Part shown: piece after piece, positions 1 through 10,030 of the stretch | Layout of the letters: each line of letters opens with the position of its first letter | Numbering within the stretch: position 1 is the first letter of the stretch | From: Bradyrhizobium sp. in8p8 | GTDB lineage: Bacteria; Pseudomonadota; Alphaproteobacteria; Rhizobiales; Xanthobacteraceae | DNA: 64,000 nucleotides | Direction of reading: 5' to 3' | Assembly: GCF_000426845.1 (NCBI RefSeq) | Contig: NZ_AUGD01000001.1 | Coordinates: 954,001 to 1,018,000 of the forward strand | Translations under genes and position numbers: made by a program | Notes under the pieces: generated by a model | Databases searched by the model: none | The model's input: the letters and a program-made list of their open reading frames with translations, nothing else | What the model was told of the DNA's origin: nothing

Positions 1-675
1 ACCGGTCGCAGCCTTCAGCAGCGGCGGGCCGGCCAGGAAGGCGCGGGTGCGGCCGCGGACCATGACGATGTAGTCTGAGAGGCCGGTCTGGTAAGCGCCG
101 CCCGCCGTGGAGGAGCCGTGCGTGACGGTGACGACGGGAAGCCCTGCCGCCGAGAGCCGGGCAAGATTGCGAAAGATGTTGCCACCGCGGATAAAATCCT
201 CGACGCGATAGCGCAAGAGGTTGGCGCCGGCGCTTTCGACGAGCTGCACGTAAGGCAGCTTGTTCTCCAGCGCAAGCTCCTGCACCCGCAGCGTCTTGTC
301 GAGGCCATAAGGCTGGAGCGCGCCGGCGTCGATGCCGGCGTCGTTGGCGCTGACCATGCAGCGGACGCCCGAGACGAAGCCGATGCCGGCGATGACACCC
401 CCGCCGGGCACGCTCTTGTTGGGATCGGGAACGTCGAACAAGTAGCCGGCAAGCGTCGACAGTTCGATGAACGGCGCGCCGGGATCGAGCACCAGGGCGA
501 CACGTTCGCGCGGCAGCAGCTGCCCGCGCGTGTGGAAGCGGTCCTTTGCCGCGGCGGAGGCCGCGCGTGTGCGATCCTCCAGCGCGCGCATGCGGTCGAT
601 CAGGCCGAGCATGCCGTCGCGGTTGGCCTGGTAGGCGGCGCTGCCGGGGGAGATGGTATTTTCGAGGATGGACAT
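1..675 (-). CDS. Acyl-CoA carboxylase carboxyltransferase subunit (C-terminus cut by window edge)
   Basis: The frame is open from an ATG at 675 to the left edge, giving about 225 N-terminal residues of a protein whose family is usually around 500-540. The start reads MSILENTISPGS, and GNIFRNLARLSAAGLPVV and HGSSTAGGAYQTGLSDY follow further in. These belong to the crotonase-fold carboxyltransferase subunit of biotin-dependent acyl-CoA carboxylases (methylcrotonyl-, geranyl- or propionyl-type). The enzyme transfers CO2 from carboxybiotin to an acyl-CoA in the cytoplasm. No biotin carboxylase subunit is visible; it may lie beyond the edge. The neighbours (two acyl-CoA dehydrogenases, BKACE, divergent acyl-CoA ligase) suggest catabolism of a branched or unusual acid. 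Substrate unknown. Confidence 0.85.
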   Translation of the reverse strand, partial: MSILENTISPGSAAYQANRDGMLGLIDRMRALEDRTRAASAAAKDRFHTRGQLLPRERVALVLDPGAPFIELSTLAGYLFDVPDPNKSVPGGGVIAGIGFVSGVRCMVSANDAGIDAGALQPYGLDKTLRVQELALENKLPYVQLVESAGANLLRYRVEDFIRGGNIFRNLARLSAAGLPVVTVTHGSSTAGGAYQTGLSDYIVMVRGRTRAFLAGPPLLKAATG

Positions 676-689
676 CACTTGATCCTGCT

Positions 690-775
690 CGTCATTGCGA
701 GGAGCGAAGCGACGAAGCGATCCAGACTGCTTCCGCGGAGAGACTCTGGATTGCTTCGCTTCGCTCGCAATGACG
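690..775. repeat. Interspersed palindromic repeat, GTCATTGCGA family
   Basis: An 86-bp imperfect palindrome is bounded by CGTCATTGCGA and TCGCAATGACG, with the internal core GCTTCCGCGGAGA. A second full copy lies at 53386-53472 and fragments lie near 32193 and 56014. It sits in the gap between the carboxyltransferase and BKACE genes. It looks like a REP-type intergenic repeat. Small frames crossing it are not genes. Confidence 0.8.
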
Positions 776-789
776 GGTGAGGCGATACT

Positions 790-1656
790 TTACCGATTCG
801 TCCCGAAGATCTTCCGTGCCTCCGCCGGGCTCGCGATCTCGCGACCTGCGCGCCTGGCGCATGCGGCGACGGCTTCGATCAGCTGCCCGTTCGACGTCAC
901 CTTCTTGCCGTCGGCGAGGTAGAAGGTGTCCTCGAGCCCCGTGCGCAAATGACCGCCGAGTTCGGCGCAGCGCTGGTGCAGCGGCCAGATCTCTTCGCGG
1001 CCGATTGCGGTGACCTGAAAATGCGCCTCGGGACGCTTGAGCTTGATCAGGATCGGCAGCAGCTCGGGATCAGCGGGCATTCCCGACGCCACACCCATCA
1101 CGAAGTTGTATTCGAGCGGGCCCTTGTACATGCCGACCTGATGATACATGCCAACGCAGCGGACGATGCCGACGTCGAAGCACTCGAACTCGGGGATGGT
1201 GCCGACCGCGTTCATGACGTCGAGATAGTCCTTCACCTTCTCGACCGCATTGTCGAACATCATCGGCGGCCACGCCCAGGTGTTGTCGGCCTTCACCTTC
1301 AGGTAGTTCAGCGAGCCGGCGTTGCAGGCGGCGATCTCCGGCCTGGTCTCGCGAATGCAATCGAGCGCGCCCGAATAGTTCGGCCCCGACACGCCCGAAG
1401 TGTGGTTGATGATCACGCCGGGGCACGCTTCGCGGATCGCCTGCTGGATCTCCTTGCTGACTGCGACCTCCCAGGACGGCAGGTGCCCCTTGCCCGGCGC
1501 CTGCTGGCGCAGATGGATGTGCATGATGGATGCGCCGGCATCGAACGCAGCCTTGGCCTCGCGCGCCATCTGCTCAGGCGTCACGGGCACGTTGTGCTGC
1601 TTCGGATCGGTGAGCACGCCGTTCAGCGCGCAGGTGATGACGGCCTTGTCGGTCAT
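790..1656 (-). CDS. BKACE family protein (DUF849, beta-keto acid cleavage enzyme)
   Basis: This 288-residue protein begins MTDKAVITCALNGVLTD. It has the family pattern of an N-terminal strand, the metal-site-like MHIHLR segment (about residues 45-50) and NHTSGVSG. BKACE enzymes condense a beta-keto acid with acetyl-CoA to give a CoA ester and acetoacetate; 3-keto-5-aminohexanoate cleavage enzyme is the founding member. They are cytoplasmic Zn-dependent TIM barrels. The ATG at 1656 gives a normal family length. It lies between the AraC regulator and the carboxyltransferase on the same strand, so it is probably part of the same catabolic unit. The family has many substrates, and this one cannot be assigned. 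Confidence 0.88.
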   Translation of the reverse strand: MTDKAVITCALNGVLTDPKQHNVPVTPEQMAREAKAAFDAGASIMHIHLRQQAPGKGHLPSWEVAVSKEIQQAIREACPGVIINHTSGVSGPNYSGALDCIRETRPEIAACNAGSLNYLKVKADNTWAWPPMMFDNAVEKVKDYLDVMNAVGTIPEFECFDVGIVRCVGMYHQVGMYKGPLEYNFVMGVASGMPADPELLPILIKLKRPEAHFQVTAIGREEIWPLHQRCAELGGHLRTGLEDTFYLADGKKVTSNGQLIEAVAACARRAGREIASPAEARKIFGTNR

Positions 1657-1754
1657 GCCCGTAATGTCTCGCAGGTTGAGGATTCAACGCTTGCGATCAT
1701 GTGACGCGCGACATGCGGCTTCTTGCGCGGAGAAGCTGGAAAAGCGAGCGGTTA

Positions 1755-1792
1755 TAGGGTGAGTCAGCCGATGGCGTAACCCACCCTACGAA
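1755..1792. repeat. Short GGGTGAGT/CCCACCC-type interspersed repeat
   Basis: A short inverted sequence (AGGGTGAGT ... TAACCCACCCTA) lies between BKACE and the araC-type gene. Similar GCGTAAC/GGGTGG sequences occur near 15422-15450 and 44768-44850. It is probably a degenerate interspersed repeat. Confidence 0.4.
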
Positions 1793-1793
1793 G

Positions 1794-2594
1794 CTACGAA
1801 GCCTCCGCCAGCCGCACCGTCTCGGTGCTGCGATAGATCGCCAGGTCTCGCGAGCCGACGAAGATCGCGCGCGGCTTCAAGCCGTAGAAGCGACGGATCG
1901 AGTGGCTGAAATGCGTGGAATCGGGATAACCGATATCCTGCGCGAGATGGGCGAGGTTGAGGTCCTGGTTGGCGAAGTGCAGCAAATGCCGCGCGCGCTT
2001 CCAGGCGCGGAAGGACCGGAACGAGATGCCGGTCTCTTCCTTGAACAGGTGCAGGAAGCGCGAGGCGGAGAGGCCAGCTTCAGCGGCACAGGTGTCCGCC
2101 GTCACCGGCTCGCCGGAGAAGCGCTCGATGCGAGCAACGGCACGCATCACGCGCGGATCGAGCACGCGGCGCGGCAGCGCCTCGCCAAAGCACATTTCGT
2201 CGAATTCAGCTGTGGTGATGTCGCCATAGCGGCGCTGACGCAGCAACGCATAGGCGGCGAGGATCTTGCGGGCATAGGCCGCCTTGTCCGGCCCGCGCAG
2301 CCGCTCGGCCAAAGCCTCGATCACGCCATCCGGCATGCTCTCCGGCTCCAGGGTTACGCTGATGACGGTGCGATAGTCGCTGGCGATGGTGTGCCGCTGG
2401 TTCGGCAGGGTCACGATCAACTCGTCCGAGAGATGGACGTCGTCGATCGTCAGGTGCAGGCTGCCCTTCACCGCAACATAGACGTGGCAGCAGCCCGGGG
2501 TTCGCTTGCGGGGGCGACCGAGCAGGCCGGCATAGAATACCCGCTCCGGCGTGATCAGCATCAGATGGTCGGATTCGCGACCTTTATCTTCCAT
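1794..2594 (-). CDS. AraC family transcriptional regulator
   Basis: This 266-residue protein has an N-terminal cupin-like effector region and a C-terminal pair of helix-turn-helix motifs. The first HTH includes TCAAEAGLSASRFLHLFKEE and the second LAHLAQDIGYPDSTHFSHS, followed by RFYGLKPRAI. This is the classical AraC/XylS DNA-binding domain. The ATG at 2594 is preceded by a strong GAGGAGGA ribosome-binding site. An 11-bp direct repeat about 64-93 bp upstream is a candidate operator. It probably regulates the surrounding acyl-CoA genes and itself; the inducer is unknown. Confidence 0.9.
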   Translation of the reverse strand: MEDKGRESDHLMLITPERVFYAGLLGRPRKRTPGCCHVYVAVKGSLHLTIDDVHLSDELIVTLPNQRHTIASDYRTVISVTLEPESMPDGVIEALAERLRGPDKAAYARKILAAYALLRQRRYGDITTAEFDEMCFGEALPRRVLDPRVMRAVARIERFSGEPVTADTCAAEAGLSASRFLHLFKEETGISFRSFRAWKRARHLLHFANQDLNLAHLAQDIGYPDSTHFSHSIRRFYGLKPRAIFVGSRDLAIYRSTETVRLAEAS

Positions 2595-2655
2595 TGGGGT
2601 CCTCCTCGCGCGGCTCTCTGGCCGCTGCGGACGGAGGTCACCTTAGCGGAAATTT

Positions 2656-2689
2656 GCGCGCTGTCACGATAGGATAGCGCTGTCACGGA
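2656..2689. promoter_or_regulatory. Candidate AraC operator: 11-bp direct repeat
   Basis: GCGCTGTCACG occurs exactly at 2658-2668 and again at 2677-2687, a 19-bp period. It starts 64 bp upstream of the AraC gene's start. AraC-family proteins commonly bind two direct half-sites about two helical turns apart on one face of the DNA. The assignment to this regulator rests on position and geometry only. Confidence 0.5.
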
Positions 2690-2806
2690 AACACGGTGAG
2701 CCGTTCCGGAGGCCCACAAGACCGAACCCGGAACCTTAAGATCCTCAGGTGCGCAAGGCTCACCGGAGTTCGACGCTGTGCATCGCTCCGGAGTGGCTTC
2801 CGAGAC

Positions 2807-3459
2807 TTACGCCCTCACCCTCGGCGCAACATTCTGCTCGGCGCCAGCCTTCTGTTCCGCCGCAACTGCACGCTTAAATCCGTCACGCTGCTGCAGACGA
2901 GCCCAATAGGCTGCGACATTTGGCCCAAAATCCTTGGCAAGCCCGATGTTCTCGGCAAGCCGGAGTGCATAACCGATCACAATGTCGGCGGCGGTGAAGC
3001 GGCCCCCGCACAATGTTTCGGCATTTGCCGTCGCTGCCTCCACCGCACGCAACCGGCCCAGGAACCATTTGGCGTAGTCGCCGGCGACCTGCGGGTTGCG
3101 GCGCTCCTCCGGCTCGAGCTGGGTGTATCGGAGCACCAGCGTTTGCGGAAAGGTTAACGTAGCGTCGCTGAAATACATCCAGTTCAGGAAAGCGCCATAG
3201 GCGGGATCTTCGGGACCGACCATCAAGGGGGTCGGGCCGTATTTGATGCCGAGATAATGGCAGATGCCGGAGGACTCCGTCATTTTGGTCTCGCCGTCGA
3301 CCATGAAGGGAATGGTGCCGAGCGGATTGAGCGCAAGATATTCCTTGGCAAACATCCGCGGCGGGAAGGGCAGCATCTTCAGTTCATACGGCAGCCCCAT
3401 CTCTTCCAGCATCCAGAGCGGACGAAACGAGCGCGCCGCGTCGCAGTGATAGAGCGTGA

Positions 3460-3463
<4 letters not shown>
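2807..3463 (-). CDS. Glutathione S-transferase family protein
   Basis: This 218-residue protein starts MITLYHCDAARSFRPLWMLEE, a GST thioredoxin-fold N-terminus. PLGTIPFMVDG (cis-Pro region) and ETKMTESSGI follow, then an all-helical C-terminal domain. The chosen ATG at 3463 overlaps the stop of the upstream acyl-CoA dehydrogenase by ATGA, so translation is coupled. The frame extends further upstream only as overlap with that gene. Expected role: cytosolic glutathione conjugation, or lyase/isomerase activity on an intermediate of the linked acyl-CoA pathway. Substrate not predictable. Confidence 0.88.
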
Positions 3464-4626
<1,163 letters not shown>

Positions 4627-4637
4627 TCGATCCTCTC

Positions 4638-4745
4638 GTCATTCCGGGGCGACGCGCAGCGTCAAACCCGGAATACATTCTTCTAAGACACGTGCGGCCC
4701 GATGGATTCCGGGCTCATGCGCGCCGCGCACGCCCCGGAACGACG
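4638..4745. repeat. Interspersed palindromic repeat, CGTCATTCCGGGGCG family
   Basis: A roughly 108-bp imperfect inverted repeat runs from CGTCATTCCGGGGCG to CGCCCCGGAACGACG and fills the gap between the two acyl-CoA dehydrogenase genes. Fragments with the same theme (CCGGAATGAC) occur near 12388-12417. It is probably a mobile REP/MITE-like element typical of this genus. Confidence 0.75.
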
Positions 4746-4752
4746 GCATCGA

Positions 4753-5889
4753 TCACAGCCCCATCTGCCGCGACGCCAGATCCTTCATGATCTCCTCGGT
4801 GCCGCCGCCGATGGCGTTGACTTTGACCTCGCGGTAGATGCGCTCGGCCTTGATGCCGCGCATGAAGCCGGCACCGCCGAAGATCTGCACCGCCTCGGAG
4901 GCGCAGAAGGCCATGGTCTGCGTCGCCTGGTTCTTCATCATGCAGATCTCCGCGACCGGGCTTTCGCCCTGCTCAAGCCGCCAGGCCAGCATCTCCAGCA
5001 TCGCTTGCGAGGCCGCAACCTTCTGCGCCATGTCGACGATCTTGTGCCTGATGATCTGGTGCTGCGCCAGCGGCTTGCCGAAGGTCTTGCGCTCCTTTGC
5101 GTAAGCGATCGCCTCATCGAGGCAGACACGGGCGAAAGCGGTGCAACTCGCCGCCATGCCCATGCGCTCGCTGTTGAAGTTCTGCATGATGATCTTGAAG
5201 CCCTGCCCCTCCTCGCCGATGAGGTTTTCGGCCGGCACGCGGCACTCGTCGAAATGCAGCGTCGCGGTGTCGGAGGCCCACCAGCCCATCTTCTTGAGCT
5301 TGGTCCTGGACAGGCCGGGCGTGTTGCCCTCGATCAGGAGCAGGCTGACGCCGCCAGCGCCCTCGCCGCCGGTGCGCACCGCAACGGTCAGATAGTCGGC
5401 GCGCATCCCCGAGGTGATGAAGGTCTTTTCGCCGCTCACGACGTAGTGATCGCCGTCGCGCCGCGCCCGGGTGCTCAGGTTCGCGACGTCGGAGCCGCCG
5501 CCCGGCTCGGTGATCGCGAGCGCGGAGATCTTCTCGCCTGCAAGAATTTGCGGCAACACCCGTGCCTTGACCGCGGGGCGGGCTGCCCGGGCGATCGGCG
5601 GCGAGCCGATGGTGTGGCTCATCAGGCTGGCACTGACGCCGCCGGCACCGGGCCGTGCGAGCTCTTGGCTCGCAACGATCTTCATGAACTGATCGGCGGC
5701 AATCCCGCCATATTCCTCGGGAAAGCCGAGTCCCAAGAGGCCGATCTCGGCGGCCTTGCGATAGAGCGCGCGCGGGAATTCACCGGCCTCGTCCCATTCA
5801 TGAGCGAACGGGGTGATCTCCTTCTCGACGAAACGGCGCATGACGTCGCGGAAGGCGTCATGCTCGGCGGTATAGAACGGGCTCTTCAT
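4753..5889 (-). CDS. Acyl-CoA dehydrogenase (second paralogue)
   Basis: This 378-residue protein starts at MKSPFYTAEHDAF; the ATG at 5889 has AGGGCGA upstream. Family signatures are ITEPGGGSDVAN (about 126-137), TFITSGMRADY and the C-terminal IGGGTEEIM. The medium-chain catalytic Glu is absent, and NSERMG supplies Glu241 at the isovaleryl-CoA-dehydrogenase-like position. It is first in the minus-strand set and divergent from the acyl-CoA ligase at 6141. With the ligase, the second dehydrogenase and the carboxyltransferase it could run the opening steps of a leucine/isoprenoid-like oxidation. That pathway is inference. Confidence 0.93.
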   Translation of the reverse strand: MKSPFYTAEHDAFRDVMRRFVEKEITPFAHEWDEAGEFPRALYRKAAEIGLLGLGFPEEYGGIAADQFMKIVASQELARPGAGGVSASLMSHTIGSPPIARAARPAVKARVLPQILAGEKISALAITEPGGGSDVANLSTRARRDGDHYVVSGEKTFITSGMRADYLTVAVRTGGEGAGGVSLLLIEGNTPGLSRTKLKKMGWWASDTATLHFDECRVPAENLIGEEGQGFKIIMQNFNSERMGMAASCTAFARVCLDEAIAYAKERKTFGKPLAQHQIIRHKIVDMAQKVAASQAMLEMLAWRLEQGESPVAEICMMKNQATQTMAFCASEAVQIFGGAGFMRGIKAERIYREVKVNAIGGGTEEIMKDLASRQMGL

Positions 5890-6140
5890 CGCAGTCTCGC
5901 CCTGTTGGGATTCGCTCGTCCACCATGGCTGGAACCTTGACGGCTCACTTGCGCGGAGTGGCTGACCGCAGTCGAGCTTCCGGGCGAGGAGCAAACTAGC
6001 AACTCAACGCAAGACGATTTTCGCCGCGCACAGGCCAACTCTGGCGCAAAAAAACGTTGCTGCACAGACTCCGGCTGGCCCGAGGGCCACGCCGGGCATG
6101 GTGCATCGTGCAGCAGGAAGTGGGCGGCACAAGGCCGCCG

Positions 6141-7703
6141 ATGGAGGAATTCTTGGCCGTTCGTTACTACGATTGGATCGCCCATCATGGCCGCCGCACG
6201 CCGAACAAGGTCGCGGTGATCGATCTCGCGAGCGATCGCCGCTTCACCTACTCTCAGCTGGATGCCCGCGTCTCGCGCCTGGCCTCGTTTCTGCGCCACC
6301 GGCTCGGCGTCTCGCGCGACGATCGCGTCGCAGTGCTGGCGTTGAACACGACCGATACGCTCGAGGTGCAATTCGCGTGCGGACGGCTAGGCGCCATCTT
6401 CGTGCCGCTGAACACCCGCCTTACCGTTCCCGAGCTCCAGTTCATCACGTCCGACTGCGCGCCGAAGGTGATGATCCATGACGCCGACCTGGCCGAGACC
6501 GCGCTCGCCGTCGCAAAGCTCTGCAACGTTCCGACCAGCCTGCTGCTCGGCCCGGGTGGCGCCTACGAGGCCGCAATCGCCGCCGCAAACCCGCTCGACC
6601 GAGCCGAGGAAGTCACGCTCGATGACGTCTCGACCGTCATGTACACGTCCGGCACGACCGGGCATCCCAAGGGCGCGACCATCACCCATGGCATGACCTT
6701 CTGGAATTGCGTCAATCTCGGCGGTCCCGCCTGCATCGGCCCCGCCTCGGTGCTGCTCACCGTGCTGCCGCTGTTCCACACCGGCGGGCTCAACTGCTAT
6801 ACCAATCCCGTGCTGCATGCCGGCGGCACCGTGATGATCATGCGCGCCTTCGATCCCGGCATCGCACTCGGCCTGATCAACGATCCCGCGCAGGGCATCA
6901 ACGTGTTCTTCGGCGTGCCCGCGATCTACCAGTTCATGGCGCAGCATCCGGCATTCGCGACCACCGATCTCAGCCGGCTCATTGTCGGCGGTGTCGGCGG
7001 CGCACCAATGCCGGTACCGCTGCTGAAAGTGTGGGAGGCGCGCGGTGTCGCGCTACAGCAGGGCTACGGCATGACCGAGACCTCACCGGCCGTGCTGGTG
7101 CTCGACCGCGAGGACGCGGCGCGCAAGGCCGGCTCCGCCGGCAAGCCGGTGCTGCACACCGAGGTGCGTATCGTCCGCCCCGACGGCAGCGATGCCGATG
7201 TCGGCGAACTCGGCGAGCTCTGGGTCAAGGGCCCCAACATCACGCCCGGCTATTGGAACAGGCCGGAGGCGAACAAGACCTCCTTCACCGACGGCTGGCT
7301 GCATACGGGTGACGCCACGCGCGTGGACGAAGAAGGCTTCTACTACATCGTCGATCGCTGGAAGGACATGTACATTTCCGGCGGCGAGAACGTCTACCCG
7401 GCCGAGGTCGAGAACGTCCTGCACCAGCTCAATGCCATCGCCGAGGCTGCCGTGATCGGCATCCCTGATGCTCAGTGGGGCGAGGTGGGCCTTGCCATCG
7501 TCGCCGTCAAGCCAGGACAGAAGCTGACGGAGGGCGAGGTCTTCGCCCATTGCGCGGCCAATCTCGCGCGTTTCAAATGCCCGCGCCAAATCCGCTTCGT
7601 CGATGCGCTGCCGCGCAACGCCACCGGCAAGATCCACAAACCCACCTTGCGCAAGGAGTTCTCGGTCGCCTCAGAGATCGACAAGAAAGTCGCCAACGCC
7701 TGA
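6141..7703 (+). CDS. AMP-forming acyl-CoA synthetase
   Basis: This 520-residue ANL-superfamily ligase activates a carboxylic acid with ATP and CoA. Motifs in order are YTSGTTGHPKGAT (P-loop-like A3), GYGMTETSP (A5), LHTGD (A7), DRWKDMYISGGENVYPAE (A8 hinge) and PRNATGKIHK with the A10 lysine. The ATG at 6141 gives MEEFLAVRYYDW. An in-frame TTG at 6153 has a better-placed GGAGG and could be the true start. It is divergent from the acyl-CoA dehydrogenase set and ends in a strong terminator. It probably supplies the CoA ester used by that cluster. Chain-length preference cannot be read from sequence. Confidence 0.93.
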   Translation: MEEFLAVRYYDWIAHHGRRTPNKVAVIDLASDRRFTYSQLDARVSRLASFLRHRLGVSRDDRVAVLALNTTDTLEVQFACGRLGAIFVPLNTRLTVPELQFITSDCAPKVMIHDADLAETALAVAKLCNVPTSLLLGPGGAYEAAIAAANPLDRAEEVTLDDVSTVMYTSGTTGHPKGATITHGMTFWNCVNLGGPACIGPASVLLTVLPLFHTGGLNCYTNPVLHAGGTVMIMRAFDPGIALGLINDPAQGINVFFGVPAIYQFMAQHPAFATTDLSRLIVGGVGGAPMPVPLLKVWEARGVALQQGYGMTETSPAVLVLDREDAARKAGSAGKPVLHTEVRIVRPDGSDADVGELGELWVKGPNITPGYWNRPEANKTSFTDGWLHTGDATRVDEEGFYYIVDRWKDMYISGGENVYPAEVENVLHQLNAIAEAAVIGIPDAQWGEVGLAIVAVKPGQKLTEGEVFAHCAANLARFKCPRQIRFVDALPRNATGKIHKPTLRKEFSVASEIDKKVANA

Positions 7704-7707
7704 TCGA

Positions 7708-7735
7708 AGCGCCCCTCGCGGGGCGCTTTTCTTTT
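7708..7735 (+). terminator. Rho-independent terminator after the acyl-CoA synthetase
   Basis: A perfect 8-bp stem, AGCGCCCC/GGGGCGCT (7708-7715/7720-7727), with a TCGC loop is followed by TTTCTTTTG. It begins 5 bases after the stop codon. The downstream binding-protein gene therefore probably depends partly on its own promoter. Confidence 0.85.
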
Positions 7736-7776
7736 GACGTGCCTGCCTACTCAACAAGAAACTCCAAGGAATTTCC

Positions 7777-9000
7777 ATGAAGAACAAGAAAATCGCCCTG
7801 CTCGCGGCGGCAACGGCCCTGACCTTGCTCTCGGCTCAAAGTGCCTTTGCGCAGAAGAAGTACGACACCGGCGCCAGCGACACCGAGATCAAGATCGGCA
7901 ATGTAGAAGCCTATTCCGGTCCGGCTTCCGCCTACGGCATCATCGGCAAGACCGAGGAAGCCTATTTCAAGATGATCAATGACCAGGGCGGCATCAACGG
8001 GCGCAAGATCAACTGGATCTCCTATGATGACGGCTATTCGCCGCCCAAGACCGTGGAGCAGGTGCGCAAGCTGATCGAGAGCGACGAGGTATTTCTGGTC
8101 TTCAACGCGCTGGGCACGCCGACACAGACGGCCGTGCAGAAATATCACAACGCGAAGAAAGTGCCGCAGCTCTTCCTGGCCACGGGTGCCAGCAAATGGA
8201 ACGACCCGAAGGGCTTTCCCTGGACGATGGGCTTCCAGCCAAGCTACCGGGTCGAGGCGCGGATCTTCGCCAAGTACATCCTGCAGGCGAAGCCCGATGC
8301 CAAGGTCGCGATCTTCTATGCCAATGACGATTTCGGCAAGGATTACGTCGCCGGCATCAAGGAGATCTTTGGCGAGAAGGCCTCTTCGCTGATCGTCGCG
8401 GAGGAGAGCTACGAGACCACCGAGCCGTCGATCGATTCCCACATCGTGAAGCTGAAGGGCACCGGCGCCAACGTGTTCGTCAACATCTCGACGCCGAAAT
8501 TTGCCGCGCAGGCGATCAAGAAGATCGCCGAGCTCGAATGGAGGCCGATGCACGTGATGACGGACGTCTCGATCTCGATCGGCGCAGTGATGAAGCCTGC
8601 CGGGCTCGACGCGTCGGAAGGCGTGCTGTCGGCGAGCTATCTGAAGGACGCATCGGACCCGCAATGGAAGGACGACGAGGGCATGAAGAAGTTTCTCGCC
8701 TTCGTCGACAAGTACATGCCGGGCGCCAACGTCGCCGACACCAACATCGTCTACGGCTATGCCGCCGCGCAGACCCTGGTCCAGACCTTGAAGCAGTGCG
8801 GCGACAACCTGACGCGGGAGAACGTGATGAAGCAGGCCGCGAGCCTGAAGGACTTTGCGCCCGACACGTTGATTCCAGGTATCAAGATCAACACCGGTCC
8901 CAACGACTTCGCGCCGATCGAGCAGCTCAAGATGATCCGCTTCAAGGCCGGCCAGTGGGAGCTGTTCGGTGATATCATCAGCGCGGAAACGGGCGGCTAG
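7777..9000 (+). CDS. ABC transporter substrate-binding protein, branched-chain amino acid/amide type
   Basis: This 407-residue periplasmic protein has a clear Sec signal peptide: KNKK basic start, hydrophobic LLAAATALTLLSAQ, cleavage near AFA-QKK. The mature part is a periplasmic-binding-protein type 1 fold (Peripla_BP_6/LivK-like), with SDTEIKIGNVEAYSGP at its start and NDDFGKDYVAGIKE midway. AAGGAA precedes the ATG. No permease or ATPase is adjacent, so it is an orphan binding protein, a common arrangement in Bradyrhizobium. It is flanked by terminators on both sides. Linkage to the acyl-CoA ligase suggests an organic-acid ligand, but this is inference. Confidence 0.92.
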   Translation: MKNKKIALLAAATALTLLSAQSAFAQKKYDTGASDTEIKIGNVEAYSGPASAYGIIGKTEEAYFKMINDQGGINGRKINWISYDDGYSPPKTVEQVRKLIESDEVFLVFNALGTPTQTAVQKYHNAKKVPQLFLATGASKWNDPKGFPWTMGFQPSYRVEARIFAKYILQAKPDAKVAIFYANDDFGKDYVAGIKEIFGEKASSLIVAEESYETTEPSIDSHIVKLKGTGANVFVNISTPKFAAQAIKKIAELEWRPMHVMTDVSISIGAVMKPAGLDASEGVLSASYLKDASDPQWKDDEGMKKFLAFVDKYMPGANVADTNIVYGYAAAQTLVQTLKQCGDNLTRENVMKQAASLKDFAPDTLIPGIKINTGPNDFAPIEQLKMIRFKAGQWELFGDIISAETGG

Positions 9001-9026
9001 CTCGCATCAGCTGAATTAACCAACCC

Positions 9027-9057
9027 AGATAGCGGCCGGAAGGCCGCTATCTTTTGT
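9027..9057 (+). terminator. Rho-independent terminator
   Basis: A perfect 11-bp stem, AGATAGCGGCC/GGCCGCTATCT (9027-9037/9042-9052), with a GGAA tetraloop is followed by TTTGTG. It ends the binding-protein transcript and faces the convergent XRE gene. Confidence 0.85.
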
Positions 9058-9078
9058 GCAGGTGATCTCGGAGCCAGG

Positions 9079-9849
9079 CTATGCCGGCAGGAAGAGCGCA
9101 AAGGACTCTTCCACCGTCCGACGCAAATGCTTTCGATACAGGGCGTAGTTGCCGTCGTCGGGCGCGACGCGCCCCAAGGACGGGTTCGGGATGTTCCTGA
9201 CCGGCACATAGGCAATGGGCGCAGCGATCGGCGTGAGCTGCGAACCGGGCCCGGCGCGGAGCGTCGAGATGATGCCGTACATCTCGCCGGAAACCGTCGG
9301 CCGCGACACCGTGATCACGCGGTGCTGGCCGTGCTTGATGATGACGAGGTAGATGAAGCCGGACTGATGGGGAACGGCGACTTCGCCGGTATGCTCGTAG
9401 GCGGCATCGGTCCGATCGCCCTCCCGAAAGACCAGCGACGAGACCTTCGGCTCCCACACGATCTCGGTGCGATAGGCAAAGATCGCATCCTTGTCGCCGA
9501 ACGAGGGCCGCAGGGTGACATAGACGTCCTCGAGCCAGGTGACCGCGCGATGCGCATAGGAGCCGAGGCTGTCGGGCGCGACATCGCTCGCGGCAAGAGG
9601 CGTCACCATGACTGCGCTTCTGCGCAGGGAGACGCCGAGTGCCTGCTCCAGCCGGACCGTGGTCGCGAGCGTGAACGGCCGTCGGCCGCCAAGCACCTTT
9701 TCCAGCGTCGACAGGCTGAGCTTGGCCTGCTCGGCCAGCGCCTGCCGGGAGATCCGCCGTCTGGCGAGCTCCTCGCGAATGGTCTCGGCAATCTCGCGGC
9801 TTTGCTCGTCCGTAAGTTGCTTGTCGGTGACTTTATCCTGCGTCTGCAT
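9079..9849 (-). CDS. XRE family transcriptional regulator with C-terminal effector-like domain
   Basis: This 256-residue protein has an N-terminal helix-turn-helix at about residues 25-75 (SRQALAEQAKLSLSTLEKVL, then TLATTVRLEQALGV). A conserved-looking beta-rich domain of about 160 residues follows (GSYAHRAVTWLEDVYVTLRP ... RTEIVWEPKVSSLVFRE). It has no membrane segment or signal. The second domain resembles small-molecule-sensing regions seen in some rhizobial XRE proteins, but I do not recognise a named family. It converges on the binding-protein gene and diverges from the VIT/VWA gene, so either could be a target. ATG start at 9849. Confidence 0.82.
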   Translation of the reverse strand: MQTQDKVTDKQLTDEQSREIAETIREELARRRISRQALAEQAKLSLSTLEKVLGGRRPFTLATTVRLEQALGVSLRRSAVMVTPLAASDVAPDSLGSYAHRAVTWLEDVYVTLRPSFGDKDAIFAYRTEIVWEPKVSSLVFREGDRTDAAYEHTGEVAVPHQSGFIYLVIIKHGQHRVITVSRPTVSGEMYGIISTLRAGPGSQLTPIAAPIAYVPVRNIPNPSLGRVAPDDGNYALYRKHLRRTVEESFALFLPA

Positions 9850-10030
9850 CGTTAGCCCTGCTCCAGCAGCGCCATTCTAGCAGGGCGGACAAACCAGCAC
9901 AAAACCGCACATGACCGTCCCCGACGAACGATCCCGGGCCGGGCGCGGCGGAACATTGCCGATCATTCTGCTCGCGAGATCAGCCTCTCCGAACCGATGC
10001 TGAGGGCTAGCAGAACATGCTTCGGGAGCA

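Noticed and set aside
546..1013. Several short plus-strand frames around 546-1013
   Set aside because: They cross the palindromic repeat or run antisense to the carboxyltransferase and BKACE genes.
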